Shown piece by piece: positions 51,801 to 60,124 of a stretch of 64,000 bases of DNA. Source of the stretch: DASUTB01 sp036374835 (lineage in GTDB: Bacteria > Actinomycetota > Actinomycetes > Jiangellales > Jiangellaceae); the NCBI GenBank assembly GCA_036374835.1, contig DASUTB010000001.1, forward strand, positions 150,708 to 214,707, read 5' to 3'. The position numbers and the translations under genes are program-made. Every line of letters begins with the position of its first letter. Within the stretch, counting starts at the first letter, position 1. A model generated the notes under the pieces. It saw only the letters and a list, made by a program, of their open reading frames with translations. It did no database searches and was not told where the DNA came from.

Positions 51801-52556
51801 ATGTCCCGATCATCGCTGCGTTCGATCGGCTATGTGCTCACTGTGATCCTGGGAAGCTGCGCGCTCATCATCGGCATCGGTTCTGCTGTCGTCGCGTGGC
51901 GGGATGCTCCGGCGACGACTGTCACGGTCGATCCGATCGCCAGCCGCGAGTCGTGGCAGAAGTTCCCGTCAGGGGATGGCGACGGTGGGCACATTGCCGG
52001 TGACGCCGCCCGCGTCGGCAAAGTCGAGGTGACCCTCGATCCGTCCCCGGAAGAGCTCGCTCGTCGGGAGGCCGAGCGGAAGGCGGCCGAAGAAGCGCGC
52101 AAGGCTGAGGAGGCACGCAAGGCTGAGGAGGCACGCAAGGCTGAGGAGGCGCGCAGGGCCGAGGAGGCGCGCAGGGCTGAGGAAGAACAAGCCCGGCTGG
52201 CCGCCGAGCGGGAAGCCGCGGCCGAGAGCGAATCCCGCTCCGCTACGCGCGACGCCGGCGATCCGAGAGCCACCGCCCGCGCGATGCTCGCCGACTACGG
52301 CTGGGGCGATAGCCAGTGGAGCTGCCTCGACAGCCTATGGGAGCGGGAGTCCAACTGGGATCCCTATGCCGAGAACCCGTCGTCCGGCGCCTACGGCATC
52401 CCGCAGGCCCTCCCTGGCTCCAAGATGGCCACCGCAGGTGACGACTGGCAGACCAATCCGGTCACCCAGATCACGTGGGGCCTCGGCTATATCCAGGAGC
52501 GCTATGGCACCCCGTGTGGTGCTTGGTCGCACTCGGAGTCCGTCGGCTGGTACTGA
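51801..52556 (+). CDS. Exported muralytic transglycosylase-like protein with Ala/Glu/Arg repeat stalk
   Basis: 251 residues. An N-terminal membrane anchor or signal (GYVLTVILGSCALIIGIGSA, about 10-29) is followed by a charged stalk made of repeated KAEEAR/RAEEAR units (about 95-135). The C-terminal domain (about 165-251) resembles the transglycosylase/aggregation-promoting factor fold, with WSCLDSLWERESNWDPYAEN (catalytic Glu in ERESNW), GAYGIPQALPGSKM and GLGYIQERYGTPCGAW. It is likely to cleave peptidoglycan, with the helical stalk spanning the wall. ATG 51801 has GAAAGG upstream. Stalk repeat number may vary between strains. Confidence 0.85.
   Translation: MSRSSLRSIGYVLTVILGSCALIIGIGSAVVAWRDAPATTVTVDPIASRESWQKFPSGDGDGGHIAGDAARVGKVEVTLDPSPEELARREAERKAAEEARKAEEARKAEEARKAEEARRAEEARRAEEEQARLAAEREAAAESESRSATRDAGDPRATARAMLADYGWGDSQWSCLDSLWERESNWDPYAENPSSGAYGIPQALPGSKMATAGDDWQTNPVTQITWGLGYIQERYGTPCGAWSHSESVGWY
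52101..52190 (+). repeat. 18-nt tandem repeats encoding the KAEEAR stalk
   Basis: The unit AAGGCTGAGGAGGCACGC repeats at 52101, 52119 and 52137, then two diverged units follow (AGGGCCGAGGAGGCGCGC and a partial). Each unit encodes six residues (KAEEAR). Such arrays change copy number by slippage without frameshift. Confidence 0.9.
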
Positions 52557-52562
52557 TCCACC

Positions 52563-52767
52563 GAATGATCACGTAAACGGCCCTTCGTATCCGCTAACGA
52601 CTCGTCAACGAGTCGCTATGCGTCACATGCGTTGCGGCTCCTGACCCGAGCACGCCCGTCTCGGTGCCGCTCCGCGGAAGACGCGGCACCGCGTGCTCGT
52701 GAGGTAACTGTTTGCGACCCGTTGACGAGTCGTTAGCGGATACGAAGGGTCGTTTACGTGATCATTC
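52563..52767. repeat. Family A element, 205-bp near-perfect palindrome
   Basis: Arms of 54 nt (52563-52616 and 52714-52767) match at 52 of 54 positions, starting GAATGATCACGTAAACG. The 97-nt centre also pairs: GAGCACG and CGGTGCCGC match GCGGCACCG and CGTGCTC with a 7-nt insertion. The left arm contains its own palindrome CGACTCGT-CA-ACGAGTCG. It lies between two same-direction genes, 6 nt after the transglycosylase stop and 24 nt before the DUF2236 gene. No target duplication is obvious. Confidence 0.93.
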
Positions 52768-52791
52768 CAGCGGGCGCGGCACAATAGGAGC

Positions 52792-53622
52792 ATGGCCAGC
52801 GGGAGCGAGGTTGATCTCGGGCTGTTCGGCCCGGACAGCGTGAGCTGGCGCGTCCATGCCGAACCCATCCTGTGGGTGGCCGGGCTGCGCGCGCTCTACC
52901 TGCAGTCTCTCCATCCGCGCGCGATCGCCGGCGTCGTGCAGAACTCCGACTACCGGAACGATCCGTGGGGACGGCTCATGCGTACCGCCGAGTACGTCGG
53001 CACGGTCGTCTACGGCACGACGGACGACGCCCGACGCGCCGGCGCCCGGATTCGCGGCCTGCATGCCCGGCTGCGGGCTCGCGACCCGGAGACGGGCGAG
53101 GAGTTCCGCATCGACGAGCCGGAACTGCTGCGCTGGGTGCACGTGACCGAGGTCGAGTCGTTCGTGGCGACGGCGCGCCGGGCGGGCCTCGCGCTGAGCG
53201 ACTCCGACGTCGATCGGTACCTCGCGGAGCAGTCCGCGGCTGCCGAACTGGTCGGCCTCGAACCGGCGTCCGTGCCGCAGAGTATGACCGAGGTGGAGGC
53301 GTATTACGAGGACGTCCGTCCCGACCTTGCGCTGACCCAGCCGGCCATCAACGTCGCTCGATTTCTCGCCGTGCCGCCATTGCCGTACAAACTGGGCTGG
53401 ACGCCGGTCCGTCCGGCATGGGTGGCGATCGCCGCGATGGGCTTCGGTTTACTGCCCCGCTGGGCGCGCCGGCTCTACCGGCTACCCGGTCTGCCGACCA
53501 CCGACCTGGCCGCGACGCTGACCGTCAAGGCGAGCCGGCGAGCCGTCGCCATGTTGCCGGCCGCGCAAGGCCCCATCTACACCGACGCCATGCGTCGCGC
53601 CGAGGTCGCCGCCAAGGTCTAG
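52792..53622 (+). CDS. DUF2236 (MpaB-type oxygenase family) protein
   Basis: 276 residues. Family segments include ALYLQSLHPRAIAGVVQNSD (His at about 41), DPWGRLMRTAEYVGTVVYGT, LLRWVHVTEVESFVATARR (His) and YYEDVRPDLALTQPA. DUF2236 includes the fungal MpaB and latex-clearing oxygenases, which use a heme-like or metal cofactor. The substrate here is unknown. ATG 52792 has AGGAG upstream. The TAG stop is followed immediately by a family A element. Confidence 0.85.
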   Translation: MASGSEVDLGLFGPDSVSWRVHAEPILWVAGLRALYLQSLHPRAIAGVVQNSDYRNDPWGRLMRTAEYVGTVVYGTTDDARRAGARIRGLHARLRARDPETGEEFRIDEPELLRWVHVTEVESFVATARRAGLALSDSDVDRYLAEQSAAAELVGLEPASVPQSMTEVEAYYEDVRPDLALTQPAINVARFLAVPPLPYKLGWTPVRPAWVAIAAMGFGLLPRWARRLYRLPGLPTTDLAATLTVKASRRAVAMLPAAQGPIYTDAMRRAEVAAKV

Positions 53623-53702
53623 GCCGTTGCTCGGACTGTCCCCGCTTTGCTGGGCTTGTAGGGAGCGTTGGGCCGGGGCCTCGGAGCTTTACGTGATCAT
53701 TC
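53623..53702. repeat. Family A element, 81-bp subtype, copy 3
   Basis: Fills the space between the DUF2236 stop (TAG 53620-53622) and the fumC stop. On the minus strand the terminus GAATGATCACGTAAAGC contains the fumC TGA (53699-53697). Runs shared with the other copies are GCTTTGCTG, TTGTAG and GGAGCTTTACGTGATCATTC. About 80 nt in length. Confidence 0.9.
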
Positions 53703-55103
53703 TGCGGTGGGTGGCGTGGTCATGCGTAGGACGTCGAGGGCGTCGTCCAGGTCCGCTTCGCTGATCTCGCCACGCTCGACATAGCCGGCCTCGACGACAA
53801 CTTCGCGGATCGTCTTGCGCTCGGCCAGTGCCCGTTTGGCCACCGCGGCGGCGTTCTCGTAGCCGATGTGCCGGTTCAACGGCGTGACGATCGCCGGCGA
53901 GGATTCCGCGTACTCGCGGCAGCGCTCGACGTTGGCCGTGATCCCGTCAATACACTGGTCCGCAAGCACTCGCGTGCCCTTGGCCAGCAGCGTCATCGAT
54001 TCGAGTACATTGCGGCCGAGCATCGGCAGCATCACATTCAGCTCGAACGAACCGGCGCCGCCACCCCACGCCACCGCCGCGTCGTTGCCGATGACTTGCG
54101 CGCACACCATCGCCAGCGCCTCGGGCAGAACCGGGTTCACCTTGCCCGGCATGATCGACGATCCGGGCTGCAGGTCCGGAAGCGAGATTTCGGCCAGGCC
54201 GGCACGTGGCCCGGAACCCATCCACCGCAGATCGTTGACGATCTTGTACAGGCTCACGGCGACGGTTCGCAGCTGACCGGACGCCTCGACCAGGCCGTCC
54301 CGGGCACCCTGCGCCTCGAAGTGGTCGCGTGCCTCGGTAAGCGGCAGGCCGGTTCTGGATGCGAGCCGGGCGACGACCGCGGGCGCGAAGCCGGGCGGCG
54401 TGTTGATGCCGGTGCCGACCGCCGTCCCTCCGAGTGGGAGCTCGGCCAGCCGAGGCACCGTCGCCTCGAGCCGCTCGACACCGTGCGCGATCTGCGTCGC
54501 GTAGCCGCCGAACTCCTGGCCCAGCGTTACGGGGGTTGCGTCCATCAGGTGGGTGCGGCCGGCTTTGACGACGGACGCGAACTCCTCGGACTTGCGCTTG
54601 AGCGCCGCGTGCAGGTGGCTCAGCGCGGGAATCAGCTCCCGCACCATCGTCAGCGTCGCGGCAACGTGCAGGCTGGACGGGAACGTGTCGTTGCTCGACT
54701 GGCTGGCGTTGACGTGGTCGTTCGGGTGGACGTCGCGCCCGAGCCGTTGGGTCGCCAGCGACGAGATGACCTCGTTGACGTTCATGTTCGTGCTCGTGCC
54801 TGAACCGGTCTGGAACACGTCGATCGGGAAGTGCGCGTCCCACCGTCCGCTGACCACCTCGTCGGCGGCGGATTGGATGGCGATGGCAGTCTCCTCGTCC
54901 AGCACGCCGAGGTCGGCGTTGACGGCCGCTGCGGCGCCCTTGATCGCCGCGAGGGCGTGGATGACGGCCGGCTCGACCGGACGGCCGCTGATCGGGAAGT
55001 TGTCGACCGCCCGTTGGGTCTGGGCACGCCACATCGCCCACGACGGAACCCGAACGTCGCCCATCGTGTCGTGTTCGATCCGGAACTCCGTATCGGAACT
55101 CAT
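53697..55103 (-). CDS. fumC: Class II fumarase FumC
   Basis: 468 residues. The class II signature GSSIMPGKVNPVLPEAL (about 315-331) and the N-terminal FQTGSGTSTNMNVNEVIS and NASQSSNDTFPSSLHVAATL are visible. It converts fumarate to malate in the TCA cycle without an iron-sulfur cluster. ATG 55103 begins MSSDTEFRIEHDTMG. It has no clear ribosome binding site, so it may be translated from a leaderless mRNA. It corresponds to Rv1098c. The glpX neighbour known in mycobacteria is absent here. Confidence 0.95.
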   Translation of the reverse strand: MSSDTEFRIEHDTMGDVRVPSWAMWRAQTQRAVDNFPISGRPVEPAVIHALAAIKGAAAAVNADLGVLDEETAIAIQSAADEVVSGRWDAHFPIDVFQTGSGTSTNMNVNEVISSLATQRLGRDVHPNDHVNASQSSNDTFPSSLHVAATLTMVRELIPALSHLHAALKRKSEEFASVVKAGRTHLMDATPVTLGQEFGGYATQIAHGVERLEATVPRLAELPLGGTAVGTGINTPPGFAPAVVARLASRTGLPLTEARDHFEAQGARDGLVEASGQLRTVAVSLYKIVNDLRWMGSGPRAGLAEISLPDLQPGSSIMPGKVNPVLPEALAMVCAQVIGNDAAVAWGGGAGSFELNVMLPMLGRNVLESMTLLAKGTRVLADQCIDGITANVERCREYAESSPAIVTPLNRHIGYENAAAVAKRALAERKTIREVVVEAGYVERGEISEADLDDALDVLRMTTPPTAE

Positions 55104-55220
55104 GTGAAAAAAGGTACGCCTGGTGCGGCCGTCATGCTCGCACGATGCGGTCAGTCCGCGTCGCCTCCGCCGAACCGGCGCGATATTGCCTGGTCGCGGC
55201 GATGGCGGGATGATTCGCCT

Positions 55221-57560
55221 GTGGGTTCCCACAGCGCCACCCTGCCCGTGTCGCCGGCGCCACTTGTCGGGCGAGACGGCGAACTCGGACGCATCGAGTC
55301 CGCACTCGCCGACCCGCAGTTCCGGCTGGTCACGCTCACCGGCCCGCCCGGTGTCGGCAAGACACGGCTCGCGCTGACGGTGGCCGCCGCGACCGCGAAC
55401 AGGTTCGCCGATGGCGTGGTGGTTGTGGACCTGACCCGGATATCGCGCGAGGCTGCGCTCGGCGAGATCGGGCGGGCCGTCGGCGTCGGTGAAGTACCGG
55501 GGCAGCTGCCGCGGGACCGGATCATCGAGACCCTGGCAGGTCGCGAGCTGCTTGTCGTGCTCGACAATTGCGAGCACATCCTGCCACTACCCGAGCTCGG
55601 CGAGACCCTGGCCGCCTGCGCGGACCTGCGGATCCTCGCCGCGAGCCGGGAGCGGCTGCACCTCACGGCGGAGCGGGAGATCGCGATCGCACCGTTGCCG
55701 GTGCCGAGTCCGTCCGACCGGGACGACCCGGACCTGGTCGCGGCGAATCCCGCCGTGGCACTTCTCGTGAGCCGCGCCAAGGCGTTTCACGCCGGCTTTG
55801 CCGTCACGCCGGGGAACGCCGCGGACCTCGCCGATGTGTGCATGCGGCTGGACGGCCTTCCGCTCGCGTTGGAGCTGGCCGCCGCGCAGCTGAGAATCTT
55901 CACGCCGGGCGAGCTGGCGAGCCGCCTTCGGTACCGGTCGATATCGCTTGGCGGCGGACACCATGACATGCCCGAACGGCACAAGGGCCTGCGCACCGCG
56001 ATCAGCTGGAGCCACAACCTGATGCCGGAATCGGAACGGGCGCTGTTCCGCCGGTTGGCGGTCTTCGTCGGCGGTTGGACGCTGCCCGCCGCCGAGGCGG
56101 TGTGTTCGGCGTCGTCGGACGACTCCGTGATCGACGTGACATCGGCAATGACATCGCTTCTGGACAAGAGCCTGATCACCCGCACGGACCGGCCGGACGG
56201 CGTCACCGCCTTCGCAATGCTGGAAAGCATCCGCGAGTTCGCCGCCGAGCAGCTCGACGCACACGGGGAAGAGACCGAGATGTGCCGGCGGCACAAGGAG
56301 TTCTACGCGTCGCTTGCGTTGCACGCCGAGCGGGGCATCGGCACGTCCGACGAGGACATGTGGTGGATCTGGCTCGGCTACGAGCACGGCAATCTGCGCG
56401 CGGCGCTCGAACACAGCCTGAAATCGGGCGACGCCGCGAGTGCGCTCTGGCTCGCCGCCGCGGTGGGCTGGTACTGGTACACCCGCGGCTACATCGGTGA
56501 AGGCCATGCCGTCATAACCGAGACGATCACGGCCACGGCGGGCGGTGCGGGCGACGCGCAGCCGCCGGCGGATGCGATGGCCGCGGCTCTGCTCGTCGCT
56601 GGGATTCTGGCCTGGTCGCACCGCGATCTCGACACAGCGGCCGATCGCCTGCGCATGAGCCGGGAGCTCAGTGAGCGGTCCGGGGACGTCCGGCGAGGTG
56701 CGATCGCCAGTGCGTTTGCCGGTCATGTTGCGCGCGACGCCGGTGCCTACGACGAGGCCGTCGGCCATCACGAGCGTGCCCGCGACATCTTCGAGCAAGC
56801 CGGCAACGAGCGCGGCATCGCATGGGCACATTTCGATCTCGGCCTGGTCGCGTGGCGCCGGGGAGACCTTGATGCGGCCGCCGAGTTGTTCGGCATCAGC
56901 CTGCTGCGGTTCCGCGATGTCGGCTACGAATGGGCGGTCGCCTGGTCGTCCTGGGCGCTCGCCGGAGTCCAGGTGGGGCACGGCGACTGCCGCACGGCCG
57001 CCCCGCTCGCGGCCGAGGCACTGGAGACGTTCGACAAGGTCGCCGACCGCCGTGGCGTCGCCCAGAGCCTGGAGGTGGTGGCGCAGATCGCGGTCGACCA
57101 AGGTCGGAGTGAGACCGCGGGCCGCCTGCTCGGCGCGGCCGGTGCGATGCGCCGATCACTGGCGGTGCCGGGCATGACCACGGAATTGGACGCGCGGGAG
57201 CGCACGGAGAAGGCGGTCCATCGATCGTTGGGGCGGGACCGTGCCGAGCGCGCGTTCACCGCCGGACGATCGCTGCCGTACAGCGGCGTCGTGGCATTGG
57301 CACGTCGCGTCGTCGGTGTCTCCGCCGCGGACGAGGTGGCGACGACGGCGCGCCCCACGCCGCGCGAGCGCGAGGTCGCCGCGCTCGTGGCGTCCGGATG
57401 CACGAACCGTGAGATCGGCCGGACCTTGGGCATCGCGGAGAAGACCACCGAGGTTCACATCCGGAACATCATGGGCAAGCTGGGCGCTCATTCGCGCGCC
57501 GAGATCGCATCGTGGGCGGTCGCGAACGGTGTCTACGACCCGGAGCGCAGCACCTCCTAA
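55221..57560 (+). CDS. Large LuxR-type regulator with NB-ARC-like ATPase and TPR domains
   Basis: 779 residues from GTG 55221. The N-terminal ATPase has Walker A TGPPGVGKTRLAL (about 40-52) and Walker B LLVVLDNCEHIL. A winged-helix region follows at about 255-350 (FRRLAVFVGGWTLPAAEAVC), then TPR-like repeats (about 390-640), and a C-terminal LuxR HTH (PTPREREVAALVASGCTNRE, then IGRTLGIAEKTTEVHIRNIM). This STAND architecture matches AfsR/LAL-type regulators, which assemble on ligand binding. The adjacent DUF1326-DUF2182 genes are likely targets. The start codon is uncertain because the N-terminus is only weakly conserved. Confidence 0.85.
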   Translation: MGSHSATLPVSPAPLVGRDGELGRIESALADPQFRLVTLTGPPGVGKTRLALTVAAATANRFADGVVVVDLTRISREAALGEIGRAVGVGEVPGQLPRDRIIETLAGRELLVVLDNCEHILPLPELGETLAACADLRILAASRERLHLTAEREIAIAPLPVPSPSDRDDPDLVAANPAVALLVSRAKAFHAGFAVTPGNAADLADVCMRLDGLPLALELAAAQLRIFTPGELASRLRYRSISLGGGHHDMPERHKGLRTAISWSHNLMPESERALFRRLAVFVGGWTLPAAEAVCSASSDDSVIDVTSAMTSLLDKSLITRTDRPDGVTAFAMLESIREFAAEQLDAHGEETEMCRRHKEFYASLALHAERGIGTSDEDMWWIWLGYEHGNLRAALEHSLKSGDAASALWLAAAVGWYWYTRGYIGEGHAVITETITATAGGAGDAQPPADAMAAALLVAGILAWSHRDLDTAADRLRMSRELSERSGDVRRGAIASAFAGHVARDAGAYDEAVGHHERARDIFEQAGNERGIAWAHFDLGLVAWRRGDLDAAAELFGISLLRFRDVGYEWAVAWSSWALAGVQVGHGDCRTAAPLAAEALETFDKVADRRGVAQSLEVVAQIAVDQGRSETAGRLLGAAGAMRRSLAVPGMTTELDARERTEKAVHRSLGRDRAERAFTAGRSLPYSGVVALARRVVGVSAADEVATTARPTPREREVAALVASGCTNREIGRTLGIAEKTTEVHIRNIMGKLGAHSRAEIASWAVANGVYDPERSTS

Positions 57561-57630
57561 GTGATTTCCCTGATGGCCGGGAGTCCACCCGCGCCGTAGA
57601 ACGAGGAGAGGCCGATTTGGGAGGTACATC

Positions 57631-58260
57631 ATGACAACCACGACCGAGACAACCACGACCTACGAGATCGAGGGCCGGCTGCTGGAGGTGTGCACCTGCA
57701 ACACGCTCTGCCCGTGTTGGGTGGGCGAGGACCCGGACGGCGGCACGTGCGACTCCATCCTTGCCTGGGCGGTGGACCGCGGCACCGTTGAGGGTGTCGA
57801 CGTATCGGACCGTGTCATCGCGACCAGCGTCCACATCCCCGGCAACGTGCTCGCCGGTAACTGGAAGGCGGTCGTCTACGTCGACGACCGGTGCAGCGAG
57901 GAGCAGCAAGCGGCGCTGCTGAAGGTGTTCACCGGTGAGCTCGGCGGACCGATCGCCGACCTCGCCGCGCTGATCGGTGAAGTGGTCGCGGTCGAGCGAA
58001 CCACGATCTCGTTCGACGTCACCGAGGGCTCGGGAACGATCAAGATCGGGGACGATGCCGAGGCGAGGCTGAGCCCGTTCCGCGGCGCCACCGGTGAGAC
58101 GACGGCCCTGCACGACACCGTGTTCAGCACTATCCCGGGCTCCCCGGCGTTTCCCGGGAAGGCCGAGCGGTTCCAGCGGTCGGGCAGCCGGCACGGCTTG
58201 TCCGACGTGGACGTCAGCGGCCAGAACGCCATCCAGGGTTCGTTCCGGTTCACCGGTTAG
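57631..58260 (+). CDS. DUF1326 protein with CxCxxxCPCW motif
   Basis: 209 residues. After a Thr-rich start, the motif LLEVCTCNTLCPCWVGEDPD (Cys at about 21, 23, 27 and 29) suggests metal or heme binding. The rest is beta-rich, ending AIQGSFRFTG. DUF1326 genes commonly pair with DUF2182 membrane proteins, as here, where stop and start codons abut (TAG/ATG at 58258-58263). Function unknown. GGGAGGT lies about 7 nt before the ATG. Confidence 0.85.
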   Translation: MTTTTETTTTYEIEGRLLEVCTCNTLCPCWVGEDPDGGTCDSILAWAVDRGTVEGVDVSDRVIATSVHIPGNVLAGNWKAVVYVDDRCSEEQQAALLKVFTGELGGPIADLAALIGEVVAVERTTISFDVTEGSGTIKIGDDAEARLSPFRGATGETTALHDTVFSTIPGSPAFPGKAERFQRSGSRHGLSDVDVSGQNAIQGSFRFTG

Positions 58261-59043
58261 ATGACGGCGGCGACGCAGGCTCGTCCGCGAGCCCCCGTTT
58301 CCAGGCTCGCCCAGACCGCGTGGCTGGTCACGGGAATCTGCTGGATCGTCCTGGTCGGCGCCGTGCTCGTCGGCGGCAACGTCCATGGTCACCACGACTT
58401 CGTCCTCGAGGCGTCGACCCTTGGCTGGCCGGTCCGGCTCGGAGTGTTCGCGGCCGCCTGGCTGGTCATGATCGGGGCCATGATGGTGCCGACCACGGTC
58501 CCGATGCTGGAGCTGTTCTGGGCGGCCAGCGCCGAGCGGCCGCGGCGTACGCTGAGCCGGCTCACGGTCCTCGGGACGTATGTGCTGGTCTGGACGGCGT
58601 TCTCGGTCGTCGCGCTGGCCGGGGACGCCGTTGTGCACCGGCTCGTCGACACCTGGCAATGGTTGGCCGATCGGCCGGGTCTGGTGCTCGGTACCACCTT
58701 GCTGCTGGCCGGGGCGTTCCAGTTCAGCTCGCTGAAGACGGCCTGCCTGCGAGCCTGCCGTTCACCGCTGAGCCTGCTCTGGCAGCACTACCGCCGTGGT
58801 CTCGGCGGCGCCTGGGCCCTCGGGATGCGGCATGCGATGTACTGCCTCGGCTGCTGCTGGGCGCTGATGCTCGTCATGTTCGCCACCGGCGTCGGGAGCT
58901 TGATGTGGATGCTGCTACTCACCGCCGTCATGTTCGCCGAGAAGACGACCACCTGGGGCTCGCGCCTCGTGACACCGGCGGGGGTCGCGCTCATCGCCGG
59001 AGGTCTTGCGATCGCCGGCACGTCGTTGTTCACTCCGACATAG
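58261..59043 (+). CDS. DUF2182 integral membrane protein
   Basis: 260 residues with about six hydrophobic helices. Family hallmarks are WLVMIGAMMVPTTVPMLELF, FSSLKTACLRACRSPLSLL and GMRHAMYCLGCCWALMLVMF (His, Cys, Cys), plus AVMFAEKTTTWGSRL. The family is annotated as predicted metal-binding membrane protein. It abuts the DUF1326 gene without spacing and probably forms a complex with it at the membrane. Confidence 0.87.
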   Translation: MTAATQARPRAPVSRLAQTAWLVTGICWIVLVGAVLVGGNVHGHHDFVLEASTLGWPVRLGVFAAAWLVMIGAMMVPTTVPMLELFWAASAERPRRTLSRLTVLGTYVLVWTAFSVVALAGDAVVHRLVDTWQWLADRPGLVLGTTLLLAGAFQFSSLKTACLRACRSPLSLLWQHYRRGLGGAWALGMRHAMYCLGCCWALMLVMFATGVGSLMWMLLLTAVMFAEKTTTWGSRLVTPAGVALIAGGLAIAGTSLFTPT

Positions 59044-59053
59044 GAGAAGACTC

Positions 59054-59212
59054 ATGCAGGCCGTACTCGCACACGCAGGACACAGCCACGGACCCGACCC
59101 AACCCTCGTCGCCCTGCTCGTCGTTGTCGTGGTGCTCGCGGTCGTAGCCATCGCGGCCCTGGTTCAGCGACGCCGGGCGCGGCGAACCGGCGGCCGCACG
59201 CTGACGGGTTAG
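59054..59212 (+). CDS. 52-residue His-containing single-pass membrane protein
   Basis: Short gene with ATG 59054 and TAGGAGAAG upstream. The N-terminus MQAVLAHAGHSHGPDP has three His residues within six positions. A single helix (TLVALLVVVVVLAVVAIAAL) and a basic tail (RRRARRTGGRTL) follow. The His-rich exposed end fits the metal-linked character of DUF1326 and DUF2182. It lies 10 nt after DUF2182. I know no named family. Confidence 0.7.
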   Translation: MQAVLAHAGHSHGPDPTLVALLVVVVVLAVVAIAALVQRRRARRTGGRTLTG

Positions 59213-59218
59213 CCGGCG

Positions 59219-60124
59219 ATGCGAGCCTGCGACCCAACAGTTGAGGGGTACGTCGAGCGAGACGGGGTGCGTCTCGGCTATCAGGTGTTCGGTGACGGAT
59301 CGCCGACGGTGTTGCTGCTGCCGACGTGGACCGTCGTTCACTCCCGGTTCTGGAAGCTGCAGGTGCCCTATCTGGCGCGGCACTTCCGGGTGGTCACGTA
59401 TGACGGCCCTGGCAACGGCCGCTCGTCCCGGCCGCTGGACGGCTCGGCATACCACCACTCCGAGCAGGTCGCATCGGCACTGGCGGTACTCGACGCGACC
59501 GGTACGGGTCGAGCTGTAGTGGTTGCGTTGTCGATGGCCGCGAACTGGGCGGTGGAGCTTGCCGCGACGGAGCCTGCACGCGTCGCCGGCCTGGTCGCGA
59601 TCGGACCGTCGGTGCCGCTGCCGGCAGGCCAGGCCGCACGGTCGAGGCACTTCGCTCCCAACGCCCCGCTCCCGGATCTTCCCCCGTCCGCAGTGCCGGC
59701 CGGCGGCAACGATCCGGCTGAGCACTGGGCCAAGTACAACGTCGAGTACTGGCGCAAGCACCACGAGGATTTCCTGTGGTTCTTCTTCGGCCAGACCTTC
59801 TCCGAACCACACTCCACCAAACAGATCGAGGACGCGGTCGGCTGGGGGCTGGAGACCACTGGAGAGGTGCTGGCTGTCCATCACCAGCCGGGCTCGTACC
59901 CGGACGAGACTACGTTCCGCCGCTGGTGCGAACAGGTCTCCACACCGGCGATGGTGATCCACGGCGATGATGACCACACCAGCCCCCTTGCCCGCGGCCA
60001 GCAGCTGGCCGAGCTGATCAGCGCACAACTGCTGGTGTTGGAGGGCTCGGGCCACATTCCGCTGGCCCGCGACCCGGTGCCGGTAAACCTTGCGCTCCGC
60101 GACTTCATCGAGCAGGTGGCGTGA
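59219..60124 (+). CDS. Alpha/beta hydrolase (paralogue 1, Ser nucleophile)
   Basis: 301 residues. The nucleophile elbow is VVVALSMAANW (Ser105), with Ala replacing both Gly of GxSxG. The Asp is in IHGDDDHTSPL and the His is in EGSGHIPLARDP. N-terminal segments MRACDPTVEGYVERDGVRLG and VTYDGPGNGRSSRP match its downstream paralogue and the hydrolase domains found fused to regulators in actinobacteria. The oxyanion HG is replaced (LLLPTWTVVHS). It overlaps the fusion gene by 1 nt. Confidence 0.85.
   Translation: MRACDPTVEGYVERDGVRLGYQVFGDGSPTVLLLPTWTVVHSRFWKLQVPYLARHFRVVTYDGPGNGRSSRPLDGSAYHHSEQVASALAVLDATGTGRAVVVALSMAANWAVELAATEPARVAGLVAIGPSVPLPAGQAARSRHFAPNAPLPDLPPSAVPAGGNDPAEHWAKYNVEYWRKHHEDFLWFFFGQTFSEPHSTKQIEDAVGWGLETTGEVLAVHHQPGSYPDETTFRRWCEQVSTPAMVIHGDDDHTSPLARGQQLAELISAQLLVLEGSGHIPLARDPVPVNLALRDFIEQVA

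Noticed and set aside
52101..52190. Possible CRISPR-like array
   Set aside because: It is a head-to-tail 18-nt coding repeat without spacers that encodes a helical stalk.
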